Source: Millisia brevis NBRC 105863
GTDB lineage: Bacteria; Actinomycetota; Actinomycetes; Mycobacteriales; Mycobacteriaceae
Length of the DNA: 64,000 nt
Reading direction: 5' to 3'
NCBI RefSeq assembly: GCF_001552615.1
Contig: NZ_BCRN01000005.1
Span: 186,001 to 250,000, forward strand
The notes under the pieces were generated by a model. It did no database searches and was not told the origin of the DNA. It was given only the letters and a program-made list of their open reading frames with translations. The position numbers and the translations under genes were made by a program. This document shows, in pieces, positions 54,677 to 62,809 of this stretch (position 1 is the stretch's first letter; the number at the start of each line of letters is the position of its first letter).

Positions 54677-55632
54677 TCATCACGGTCACCCCGAATCCGA
54701 GCATCGACCGCACCGCCGTGCTCGACACCCCGCTCGTGCGCGGCGCGGTCCACCGGATCGCCTCGATCGGCACCCAGGCGGCGGGCAAGGGCGTCAACAT
54801 CAGCCGCGCCGCCGTGGCTGCCGGCGTGGACACCGTCGCGGTCCTGCCGGCCGACGCGGACGACCCGTATACCCGCGAGTTGCGGGACGCCGGGCTGACC
54901 GTGCGCCCGGTGCACCCGGCCGGCTCCGTGCGCATCAACCTGTCGATCACCGAACCGGACGGCACCACCACCAAGCTCAACAGCCCCGGCGATACGGTCG
55001 CCGCGGCCGACCTCGACCGGCTGGCCGAGGCGATCGTCGCCGAGGCCGCGACGCGCACCGCCGAGGATTGGGTGGTCCTGGCCGGCTCGGTCCCGCCCGG
55101 GACCCCCGCCCAGTGGTACGCCGAACTGGTCGCCACCCTCGCGGCCACCCCGCCGCGGGTTGCCGTCGACACCAGCGACGCGCCCCTCGCCGCGCTGATC
55201 GAGCGATTGGCCATCGGCGCCCCGCACCTGATCAAGCCGAACAGCGACGAGCTCGCCTCGCTGACCGGCGGTGATCCGGAAGCGATCGAGGCCGATCCCG
55301 CGGCCGCCGCCAAGGCCGCCGCCGGACTGGTCGCCGACGGTATCGAAGCGGTGCTCGCGACCCTCGGCGCCAACGGCGCGGTGCTGGTGACCGCCGACGG
55401 CGCGTGGCGCGCGACGCCGCCGCCTATCGAGGTGGTCAGCACGGTCGGGGCGGGCGATTCGAGCCTCTTCGGCTACCTGCTCGGGCACGAGCGCGGGCTG
55501 CCGCCGGCCGAACGCCTCGCCCTCGCGGTCGCCTACGGCAGCGCGGCGGCGGGGCTGCCGGGCACCACGGTTCCGACACCGGACCAGGTCCGACCCGACC
55601 TCGTCCAGGTGCGGACGCTGTCGGAGGTCTGA
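54673..55632 (+). CDS. fruK: PfkB-family 1-phosphofructokinase-like kinase
   Basis: This 319-residue ribokinase-fold sugar kinase has AAGKGVNISRAAV as the first PfkB signature and VVSTVGAGDSSLFGYLLG as the second, with the catalytic base Asp in GAGDS. The 1-phosphofructokinase subgroup turns fructose-1-phosphate into fructose-1,6-bisphosphate. Its ATG overlaps the deoR stop. The expected fructose EII (fruA) and HPr genes do not follow; an unrelated regulator gene does. Tagatose- or other ketose-phosphate kinase activity cannot be excluded. Confidence 0.83.
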   Translation: MIITVTPNPSIDRTAVLDTPLVRGAVHRIASIGTQAAGKGVNISRAAVAAGVDTVAVLPADADDPYTRELRDAGLTVRPVHPAGSVRINLSITEPDGTTTKLNSPGDTVAAADLDRLAEAIVAEAATRTAEDWVVLAGSVPPGTPAQWYAELVATLAATPPRVAVDTSDAPLAALIERLAIGAPHLIKPNSDELASLTGGDPEAIEADPAAAAKAAAGLVADGIEAVLATLGANGAVLVTADGAWRATPPPIEVVSTVGAGDSSLFGYLLGHERGLPPAERLALAVAYGSAAAGLPGTTVPTPDQVRPDLVQVRTLSEV

Positions 55633-55733
55633 ACCCGCCGGCCCGAGGCAGCCGCCCCGAAGCAATGGGGTCCGAGGCGGCGGTCCGAAGCCGCCGGGGC
55701 GAATTCCGTACCGCTGACAGCTATCCTCGAGAG

Positions 55734-56438
55734 ATGACCGACCCCCGCGCTGCGACGACCGTCGACGCGGACGACGATCCTTCCGCCGACGCGGTATCCG
55801 GCGACGCATCCGGTGACCGGGCCCGCATTCTGGGTTCACGCCTGCGGTCGCTGCGCGAGGCGAAGGGCATGTCGCTGCGGGGATTGGCCCGCCAACTGGG
55901 GATTTCGCCGAGCGCCGTCTCTCAGATCGAGCGTGGTCTGATCACCCCGTCGGTGATGCGGCTGATCGGCATGGTCGAAGCCCTGGGCGCGCCGCTGTGT
56001 GTCGTGCTCGACGACGAACCACTGCACGACAGCACCGCGGTCGGTTTCCACGCCGGCTTCTCGGTGCGGCGAGCCCCCGGCGCGCCGGTCGACCTGACCG
56101 GTGGGGTGACCTACCGCCGACTGTCACCGCCGTTGCCCGGCACCGATTTCTTCGAGTCGATCTATCCGCCGGGCTCGTCGTCGGGACCCCCGGACGAATA
56201 CCTCGAGCACGCCGGAATCGACGCCGGCACCGTCACCGCCGGGCGCGTGATCGTCGAATCCCCGCGCGAGCGCGTCGAGTTGCAGACGGGCGATTCGATC
56301 GCCTTCGACGCGTCGACCCCGCACCGCATCACCAATCCGGACGACGACAAGCCCGCGATTCTCACCTGGTTGACGCTGCACGCGCCGAACCATCGACACA
56401 ACCGCCTCGACGGACACGGGGAACAGCAGGCTAACTGA
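55734..56438 (+). CDS. XRE-cupin transcriptional regulator
   Basis: This 234-residue protein has an acidic N-terminus, an XRE helix-turn-helix (about 35-88; LARQLGISPSAVSQIERG) and a C-terminal cupin (about 150-215) ending in FDASTPHRITNPDD. Such regulators sense a small metabolite. It is convergent with the ureide operon and its stop overlaps the small ORF by 8 bp, so it is a good candidate regulator of purine/ureide degradation. The ligand is unknown. Confidence 0.85.
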   Translation: MTDPRAATTVDADDDPSADAVSGDASGDRARILGSRLRSLREAKGMSLRGLARQLGISPSAVSQIERGLITPSVMRLIGMVEALGAPLCVVLDDEPLHDSTAVGFHAGFSVRRAPGAPVDLTGGVTYRRLSPPLPGTDFFESIYPPGSSSGPPDEYLEHAGIDAGTVTAGRVIVESPRERVELQTGDSIAFDASTPHRITNPDDDKPAILTWLTLHAPNHRHNRLDGHGEQQAN

Positions 56439-56616
56439 ACGGATTCTGAAAGTCGGAGAGCCCGCGCCACAATCCGGCGATACCCCGACCGAGCCAGGAT
56501 CCGATCACACCGACGCCGTGGAACGCCGACTCCGAGCCCGATCGGACGAACTCTCCGACCGCTCGCCACGCTTCCCGGCCGCGGCCACCGCCCGCCGTCA
56601 AACCGCCCTCCGTCAC
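56431..56616 (-). CDS. Small 61-residue protein coupled to the amidohydrolase gene
   Basis: A GTG at 56616 overlaps the AllC-type stop as GTGA and opens a 61-residue frame, with an N-terminal Gly-rich part and an amphipathic or hydrophobic C-terminal stretch (GSESAFHGVGVIGSWLGRGIAGLW). The tight coupling supports real translation. I recognise no family. It ends 8 bp inside the convergent XRE gene. It could be a small membrane-associated accessory protein, or the frame may simply be chance. Confidence 0.42.
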   Translation of the reverse strand: MTEGGLTAGGGRGREAWRAVGEFVRSGSESAFHGVGVIGSWLGRGIAGLWRGLSDFQNPFS

Positions 56617-57875
56617 GCCAGGGACTGTACGGCGTGGGCGAGCGCCGCGATGCCGGCGCCGAGGTCGTCCGGGGAGACGTACTCGGCCGGATGATGGCTG
56701 ATGCCATCGGGATTGCGCATGAAGATCATGCCGACCTCGGTGATCGCGTCGATCGCCATCGCGTCGTGACCGGCCGGGCTGAACAACTCCGGCGGCGTCT
56801 CGTCCTGGACGTCGGCGATGCCGGCGCGCACCGCCTCCTTCAACCGGTCCGCGCAGTACACCGCGGGCGCCTCGTGCAACTGTTTCATCGTCGCGCGCAG
56901 ACCGCGGCGATCGGCGACCTCGGTGACCAGTTCGCGGAACTGTTCGATGATGTCGTCACGCTGATGGTCGTGATGGGCGCGCAGGTCGACGCTGAAGACC
57001 GCGCGACCCGGAATCACGTTCACCGCACCGGGTTCGACCTCCATGCGGCCGACGGTACCGATGACCGAGTGCTCGATGCTGAAGCGTTCCACCGCCAGGA
57101 CCGCCTCGGCGGCGCCCAGCAGCGCGTCGTGCCGCTCGTCGAACGGGGTACCACCGGAATGCCGTGGCTCACCGATGATTTCGATCTCGAAGCGGCGGGC
57201 CGAGGCGATCGACGAGACCACGCCGAGGGGGATACGGGCCCGGTCGAGGCTCGGCCCCTGCTCGATGTGCACCTCGAGGTAGCCGACGACGTTCTTCGCC
57301 GCATAGGACGCATCACCGACGCGCTCGGGGTCGAGACCGAATTCGGCGAACGCCCGGTCGAGGCTGATCCCGTTCTCGTCCTCGAGGCCCCACCAGCGGT
57401 CGTCCCAGGTCCCGGCGACCGCGCGGCTGCCGAGCAGAGCGGTGCCGAAGCGGGTGCCCTCCTCGTCGCCGAAGCCGATCACCTCGACGTCGAAGGGGAA
57501 GTTCGCCGCCCATTCGCCACCGGCGACCTCGATGCCGGCCATCACCCCGGCGATGCCGTCGAAGCGGCCGGCGTCCGGCACGGTGTCCAGGTGCGAGCCG
57601 ATCAGCAGCCGGGGGCGGCGACTGTCGCGTTGTCCGGTGGAGCCGTGCACATTTCCCGCTTCGTCGAGCCAGGTGTGCAGGCCGGATTCCTTCATCCAGC
57701 GCGCGGTCAGGTCGTTGGCGGCGCGGTGTTCGGGGGTCAGGTAGAAGCGGTCGATCTGGCCGGGGACGGCGGTCAGCCCGGCGAGGCGGGCGCAACGGTC
57801 CCAGGCGCGGCGGCCGCGCCGCTCACCGGGCTCGCGTCGATTGCGTCGTTCCCCCTGCTGCTGTGACGTGGTCAT
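56613..57875 (-). CDS. AllC-type amidohydrolase (allantoate amidohydrolase / N-carbamoyl-amino acid hydrolase)
   Basis: This 420-residue M20-family enzyme has its binuclear metal site in GSHLDTVPDAGRFDGIAG (H95, D106), GDEEGTRFG (E138-E139), VHIEQGP (H203) and a late His in FSPAGHDA. Allantoate amidohydrolase releases ammonia and CO2 from allantoate to give ureidoglycine. Position next to the PucG-type transaminase favours that role over carbamoyl-amino acid hydrolysis. The first 30 residues are an Arg-rich extension. ATG overlaps the transaminase stop (ATGA). Confidence 0.85.
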   Translation of the reverse strand: MTTSQQQGERRNRREPGERRGRRAWDRCARLAGLTAVPGQIDRFYLTPEHRAANDLTARWMKESGLHTWLDEAGNVHGSTGQRDSRRPRLLIGSHLDTVPDAGRFDGIAGVMAGIEVAGGEWAANFPFDVEVIGFGDEEGTRFGTALLGSRAVAGTWDDRWWGLEDENGISLDRAFAEFGLDPERVGDASYAAKNVVGYLEVHIEQGPSLDRARIPLGVVSSIASARRFEIEIIGEPRHSGGTPFDERHDALLGAAEAVLAVERFSIEHSVIGTVGRMEVEPGAVNVIPGRAVFSVDLRAHHDHQRDDIIEQFRELVTEVADRRGLRATMKQLHEAPAVYCADRLKEAVRAGIADVQDETPPELFSPAGHDAMAIDAITEVGMIFMRNPDGISHHPAEYVSPDDLGAGIAALAHAVQSLA

Positions 57876-59101
57876 GCCCGCTCCTGATAGATCGCGAACG
57901 CGGCGTCGACCCCGGCGCCGGGATCGAGCTTGCGGAAGCCGCCGATGCGCAGCACCTGCTCGAGCGCGGCCAGGGTCTGCAGCACCGCGTCGCGGCGAGC
58001 GTTGACGCCCATGGTGCCGACGCGCCAGACCCGCCCGGCCAGCGGGCCGAAGGAGGTGCCGATCTCGATCCCGAAGTCGGCGAGCATCGAGGCGCGGATC
58101 GCTTCGCCCTCAACCTCTTCGGGGATCTCGACGGCGACGACGTTGGCCATCTTGTGTTCCTGGTCGCCGTAGAGCGGCAGCCCCATCGCCGCGAGGCCGG
58201 CGGCCATCGCATCACCGGCGGTCTTGTGCCGGTCGATGACGTTCTGCCGCCCCTCCTCGAGGATCACCCGGGCGCATTCGCGGGCGGCGTAGAGCATCGA
58301 GGTGGCCTCGGTGTGGTGGTTGAGCCGCTTCGGGCCCCAGTAGTCCATGATCATGCCGAGGTCGAAGTAGTTCGACGCGATCCGCCGGGTCGACTCGGTG
58401 TCGCCGTCCCCGCGCAGCCCCGCCTCGATACTGCGCCGACCGTTGATGACGTCGACAGCCTTGTCCGACAGGCTGATCGGTGCCGATCCGGGCGGGCCGG
58501 AGAGACACTTCTGCAGACCGGCGGTCGCGACGTCGATGCCCCAGGCGTCCATGTCGAAGGGGTTTCCGCCGAGGGTCGCGGTGGCGTCGACGTAGAAGAG
58601 CGCACCGTTGGCGGCGGCGATCTCGCCGAGTTCGGCGAGCGGCTGGGCGATCGTGGTGGCGGTATCGCCGTGCACGCTGGCGAGCACCTTGGGCTTGACG
58701 GTCTCGACGACCTCACGAATCTTGCTCGCGGGCACCGCCGTTCCCCATTCGGCGTCGACGGCGTGGACCTCGGCCCCGCAGCGCCCGGCGATCTCGACCA
58801 GCAGGTGGCCGAACCGTCCGAAGACCGGAACGACCACACTGTCGCCCGGCTCGATCAACGATACGAGAGCCGCCTCGATGCCGGCGCGGGACGTTCCGTC
58901 GACCAGCATCGTCCACTCGTTGTCGGTGGCGAAGACGTCGCGGTAGAGACCCATGGTCTCGGTCATCGTGTCGGTCATCCACGGGTCGTACTGGCCGACA
59001 AGAGGTGTGGCCAGGGCGCGCAGGACCCGGGGGTCGGCGTTGACCGGGCCGGGGCCCATCAGCAGTCGGGCCGGTGGATCGACGGGGAGGATCGGGGTCA
59101 T
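57872..59101 (-). CDS. pucG: PucG-type (S)-ureidoglycine-glyoxylate aminotransferase
   Basis: This 409-residue class V PLP aminotransferase has PLP lysine K198 in TAGLQKCLSGPPG, D172 in YVDATATLGG and GPGPVNADPRVL at the N-terminus. The family includes alanine-glyoxylate and ureidoglycine-glyoxylate aminotransferases; the AllC-type gene directly downstream (ATGA overlap) supports the latter. The reaction gives oxalurate and glycine. The stop of the upstream amidase gene is only nine bases before its start. Confidence 0.85.
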   Translation of the reverse strand: MTPILPVDPPARLLMGPGPVNADPRVLRALATPLVGQYDPWMTDTMTETMGLYRDVFATDNEWTMLVDGTSRAGIEAALVSLIEPGDSVVVPVFGRFGHLLVEIAGRCGAEVHAVDAEWGTAVPASKIREVVETVKPKVLASVHGDTATTIAQPLAELGEIAAANGALFYVDATATLGGNPFDMDAWGIDVATAGLQKCLSGPPGSAPISLSDKAVDVINGRRSIEAGLRGDGDTESTRRIASNYFDLGMIMDYWGPKRLNHHTEATSMLYAARECARVILEEGRQNVIDRHKTAGDAMAAGLAAMGLPLYGDQEHKMANVVAVEIPEEVEGEAIRASMLADFGIEIGTSFGPLAGRVWRVGTMGVNARRDAVLQTLAALEQVLRIGGFRKLDPGAGVDAAFAIYQERA

Positions 59102-59110
59102 GGTGCTCCT

Positions 59111-60694
59111 TTACCGGTCGGACTGTGGGTGCGCGGCACCCGGGGCGGTGACGGCCTTGGCCGCGGTGGGCGCCCAGGAGGCGGCGAGATCGATCAGCGT
59201 CAGGTCGTCGTCGACCGCTCCGATCACCCCGAGCCCGACGGGCAGACCGTCGACCTCGAGTAGGGGCGCGCTGATCGCCGGCAGGCCGCCGACGCTCGCG
59301 ATGGTGGTCAACGCCAGGGTCGACGTGCGGGTCTGCGGGCCGACATCCGCCGGTCGAGGCGCAGGTCCGGGGCAGCTCGGCAACACCAACGGCGCTCCGG
59401 CGGCCAGGTCGCGCAGCAGCGGCCGCAGCCGGTCGAGGTCGTTGCCCGCCACTTCGATCGCGGCGACGGAGAGGTCCTGCGCGGCGGCGAACCGTTCCGC
59501 GACATCCGCGCCCAGGGCGCCGGGGTGCTCGGCGATCCACTCGCCGTAGCGCTCCCACGCCTGACCGCCCTGGACGACCCGGAAGGTCTCCCGGATCAGG
59601 TCGGGGTCCGGGATCTCGACGGTGCGCACGTCGTCGAGCAGCCCGTCGGTGCGCAGGCTCTCGAGCAGGGCGTCGAAGGCGATGAGCGTACCCGGCTCCA
59701 GCAGGCGGGAAAGCCCGTCGGGGACCGCGACGACCCGCGGTAGCGGCCGGGCGGTCGGGTCCGGCAGATACGCCGCGGTGACCAGCCGCAGGATCTGGGG
59801 GGTGCGGGTGATCCAGCCGACGACGTCGAAGGCAGGGGCCAAGGGCACCAGCCCGCCGCGATCCACCGCGCCGAAGGTGGTGCGCAGGCCCCAGAGTCCC
59901 TGGTAGGAGGCGGGCACTCGAATGCTGCCCGCCGTGTCGGTCGCCAGGCCGATGTCCGCCTGACCGAGCCCGACCGCGGAGGCCGGGCCGCTGGACGAGC
60001 CACCGGGCAACCGACCGGGGGCAGCGGTGTTCGGCGGCGTTCCGTAGTGCGGATTGGTGCCGGCGATGCTGTACGCGAACTCGTCGGTGGCCGCGATCCC
60101 GACGATCGACGCACCGGCGGCGCGCAGCGTCTCCACGGCCGCCGCGTCGGTGAGCGCGGCGGGCGCCTCGGCGGCGACGGCGGGTACCCCGCAGCCGGTG
60201 GGGAAGCCGGTCACCGCGAACAGATCCTTGACCGCGACGGTCAGGCCGGCGAGGGGACCCTCGCCGGTGGGGCGCACCAGCGGGTCGCCCACCGACCGCC
60301 AGACCCGGGTGTCGAGCGCCTTGGGGCGAGGGGTGACGTGGGCGGCGGCGATGCGCCAGCGGTCGTCGTCGTACCGCCAGATCTGGGTCTGGTAGCCGCG
60401 TCCACCGCCGTCGAAGGCGGATTCGCTGACGATCAGGACCGTATCGTCGGACAGCCGACGCAACTCGACATGGGAGATCGTGCGGGTCGCGATACCGCCG
60501 CGGGCGCTGCGGAATCGGGCGATCTGCTCGGCGCCGACCAGGATGCCGGAGCCGTCGGCGCGGATGACGTCGGACCCGGATTCGAAGGCGTCGGCCAGCG
60601 CATCACCGTCGTCGGCCGCCAGGGCCGCCTCGTAGCCGTCGAAGGCCTCGCGCAGCCCGGCGGGCCAGATACCGCGTATCGCAGACTCTTTCAC
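59111..60694 (-). CDS. HpxZ/AtzH-like domain fused to an amidase-signature enzyme
   Basis: This 527-residue protein has an N-terminal NTF2-like AtzH/HpxZ domain (DUF3225, about 1-125; EALAADDGDALADAF and RYDDDRWRIAAAHVT). It is followed by an amidase-signature domain (about 140-527). The catalytic Ser-cisSer-Lys set is K156 (TVAVKDLF), S233 (GGSSSG) and S257 (TAGSIRVPA). In Klebsiella HpxZ and HpxY are separate proteins in the oxalurate branch, as I recall; here they are one chain. The neighbouring transaminase makes oxalurate, an N-acyl urea, so oxalurate hydrolysis is a reasonable guess. GTG overlaps the upstream stop (GTGA). Confidence 0.8.
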   Translation of the reverse strand: MKESAIRGIWPAGLREAFDGYEAALAADDGDALADAFESGSDVIRADGSGILVGAEQIARFRSARGGIATRTISHVELRRLSDDTVLIVSESAFDGGGRGYQTQIWRYDDDRWRIAAAHVTPRPKALDTRVWRSVGDPLVRPTGEGPLAGLTVAVKDLFAVTGFPTGCGVPAVAAEAPAALTDAAAVETLRAAGASIVGIAATDEFAYSIAGTNPHYGTPPNTAAPGRLPGGSSSGPASAVGLGQADIGLATDTAGSIRVPASYQGLWGLRTTFGAVDRGGLVPLAPAFDVVGWITRTPQILRLVTAAYLPDPTARPLPRVVAVPDGLSRLLEPGTLIAFDALLESLRTDGLLDDVRTVEIPDPDLIRETFRVVQGGQAWERYGEWIAEHPGALGADVAERFAAAQDLSVAAIEVAGNDLDRLRPLLRDLAAGAPLVLPSCPGPAPRPADVGPQTRTSTLALTTIASVGGLPAISAPLLEVDGLPVGLGVIGAVDDDLTLIDLAASWAPTAAKAVTAPGAAHPQSDR

Positions 60695-61776
60695 CGGCTC
60701 GCCTCGGGCCCGGCGAAGTCGGCGCGCGGGATGGCGGCGTGGGCGCCGCAGACCTGGTCGACGACCTGGGAAACGTTGACGTTGACCGCGGCGGACAGGT
60801 ACGCGAGCGCCAGGTGCGGCTCCATGCCGTAACGGGCGCCGAGGAAGTCGATCGCCTCGCGCACGCACATGCGCACGGCGGCGTCGAGGTCCGGGTCCAG
60901 ACCGGTGGGGACAAAGGCGTCCGCGGTCTCGACGAACGGGATCTTCCGATCGCCGTATTCGAGCAGGGCCTGCTCGCGCGGCACCACCTCGGCGCGCACG
61001 GTCACCCGCAGCGACGCCTCGAGCGCGGTGAGCGCGACCTCGCCGTCGCCCTGCGCGAAGTGCGGGTCGCCAACGTAGAAGTTCGCCCCGGGCACCTGCA
61101 CGGGCAGCAGGATGCTGGCACCGGCGGTCAGCATGCGGATGTCGATATTGCCGCCGTGCGGGCCGGGCGGGACCGAGTGCAGCCGGCCCCCCTCGGCGGG
61201 GGTGACGCCGATGAGACCGAGGAAGGGGTTGATCGGGAAGCGGACCACCCGGTCGCCGCCCTCGACCAGCGGCATCGACGCCAGACCGTCCGCCTCGACC
61301 GGGGTGAAGACGCTGACGTTGTGGTCGCCGCGGGGGAACTCGCCGGGCAGCGCGCCGCGGCCGTGCCGATTGGACACCACACCGTAGGGCACCCGCGGCA
61401 GCGCCTCGACCAGCGTCAATCGCAGCAGGTCGCCGGGGCGGGCGCCCTCGACGGCGATCGGATGGGAGACGACGTGCGGGCCGTCGGCGTCCGTGCGGCC
61501 GACCTCGGCGGTGATGGCGACCGCGTCGTCGAGGATGTTCTCGCGCGCGACACCCTTGCTGCCGAAGTACTCGACCGGATTCGATCCCTGGTCGGGGAGC
61601 AGTCCCTCGTGGCTGACGGTGTCGATGGTGATCTCGGCGCCGTCGGCGATCGTGACGATCGGGGCGTCGTCGGCACCCGGGAGCCGGCCCCACAGGACGG
61701 CATCCGGCTCCGAGCGCAGGTAGTGGCTGCTCCGCAGGGGACCACTCTTCGGCTGGAGGATCGATGCTGTCGTCAC
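60691..61776 (-). CDS. Acetamidase/formamidase (FmdA-family) amidohydrolase
   Basis: This 361-residue protein has the FmdA/AmdA beta fold, with markers DGAEITIDTVSHEG, FPINPFLGLIGVTPA, GGNIDIRMLTAG and GDPHFAQGDGEVALTALEAS. Members release ammonia from short amides such as formamide or acetamide. It is the first gene of the ureide operon, with GTG 61776 behind AGGAAGG. In this setting oxamate is a candidate substrate, giving oxalate and ammonia; that is inference from position, and formamide from another route is an alternative. Confidence 0.82.
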   Translation of the reverse strand: MTTASILQPKSGPLRSSHYLRSEPDAVLWGRLPGADDAPIVTIADGAEITIDTVSHEGLLPDQGSNPVEYFGSKGVARENILDDAVAITAEVGRTDADGPHVVSHPIAVEGARPGDLLRLTLVEALPRVPYGVVSNRHGRGALPGEFPRGDHNVSVFTPVEADGLASMPLVEGGDRVVRFPINPFLGLIGVTPAEGGRLHSVPPGPHGGNIDIRMLTAGASILLPVQVPGANFYVGDPHFAQGDGEVALTALEASLRVTVRAEVVPREQALLEYGDRKIPFVETADAFVPTGLDPDLDAAVRMCVREAIDFLGARYGMEPHLALAYLSAAVNVNVSQVVDQVCGAHAAIPRADFAGPEASR

Positions 61777-61941
61777 GCTCTGCGGCCTTCCTGGGCAGGT
61801 CGTGACGACACGGGCGTCGCCACGACGGTGACCGCACGGCAATGCGCCGTTACGGTCGACGGTCCGGCGACGGTGCCGGGATGACGCGATACGCGGCCGC
61901 GCGCCGCGAAAGTTCCACAACGCGCCGCAGGGTGCACCTCA

Positions 61942-61961
61942 ATGATCAACCCTACGATCAT
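61942..61961. promoter_or_regulatory. Inverted repeat in the divergent ureide-operon control region
   Basis: ATGATC (61942-61947) and GATCAT (61956-61961) form a perfect 6-bp repeat eight bases apart, in the 273-bp gap between the FmdA-family gene and the DUF1275 gene. An AT-rich tract (TTAAGTCATATATGTACAG) follows about 25 bases downstream and likely holds promoter elements. Confidence 0.4.
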
Positions 61962-62049
61962 CCGAGGCGACCCACAGGCCAAGTGTTAAGTCATATATGT
62001 ACAGTCTAGCAACGTTCGGGCGTTCGGGCGGCTCAGCGAAGGAGATCGG

Positions 62050-62763
62050 ATGGCAGGGCTGATGGCTCGCGCGGCGGAATGGGAACGCGGCCGCGTCGAA
62101 CTGACCATGATGTTGGCGTTGACGTTCACCACCGGCATCATCGACGCGATCGGCTTCCTCGGCCTCGATCGTGTCTTCACCGCCAACATGACCGGCAATG
62201 TCGTGATCATGGGCATGGGCCTGGTCGGCTCCACCGATCTGCCGGTTCTCGGGCCCGCGCTCGCCTTCGTCGGCTTCGTCCTCGGCGCGGGTATCGCCGC
62301 CGCGGTCCAGCGCAAGGCCCGCGCCGGTTGGAGCGGCATCACCACCACCGTGCTGACCATCTGCGCCCTGATCCCGCTGGCGATGGGCGTGCTCGCCGAG
62401 ATCGAGGGCCACGTCGTGGCGCATACCCCGACCGCCCTGACGATCACCGGCATGCTCGGTCTGGCGATGGGCGCGCAGGCGGCGACCGCCCGCCGCATCG
62501 GCGTCAAGGACGTCACCACGGTCGTGATCACCTCGACGATCACCGGCATGGCCGCCGATTCGCGGCTCGCGGGCGGCAACGGCTCGGGTACCGGTCGGCG
62601 GGTCTGGGCGATCGCGTTGATGTTCCTCGGCGCCCTGGTCGGAGCGCTGCTGCTGCTGACCAGTCTGGGGATCGCCCTGCTGGTCGCGGGCGGGTTGATG
62701 CTGCTGGTCATCTGGGTCGGGCACGCGATCCGGCCGCGACGCGACGCCGAAGCCACCGCCTGA
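62050..62763 (+). CDS. DUF1275 (YoaK-type) membrane protein
   Basis: This 237-residue protein has about six transmembrane segments and the DUF1275 motif TGIIDAIGFLGLDRVFTANMTGN (about residues 24-46). Function is not established; members are often near transport or stress genes. GAAGGAGATCGG gives a strong ribosome site before ATG 62050. It sits between the ureide operon and the allantoinase gene, transcribed away from the operon and convergent with allantoinase, so a role in ureide or ion transport is possible but unproven. Confidence 0.85.
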   Translation: MAGLMARAAEWERGRVELTMMLALTFTTGIIDAIGFLGLDRVFTANMTGNVVIMGMGLVGSTDLPVLGPALAFVGFVLGAGIAAAVQRKARAGWSGITTTVLTICALIPLAMGVLAEIEGHVVAHTPTALTITGMLGLAMGAQAATARRIGVKDVTTVVITSTITGMAADSRLAGGNGSGTGRRVWAIALMFLGALVGALLLLTSLGIALLVAGGLMLLVIWVGHAIRPRRDAEATA

Positions 62764-62809
62764 CCCAGCCGCCACTTGATCCTGCCGACGAGACTCAGGC
62801 GGCGGGGAC

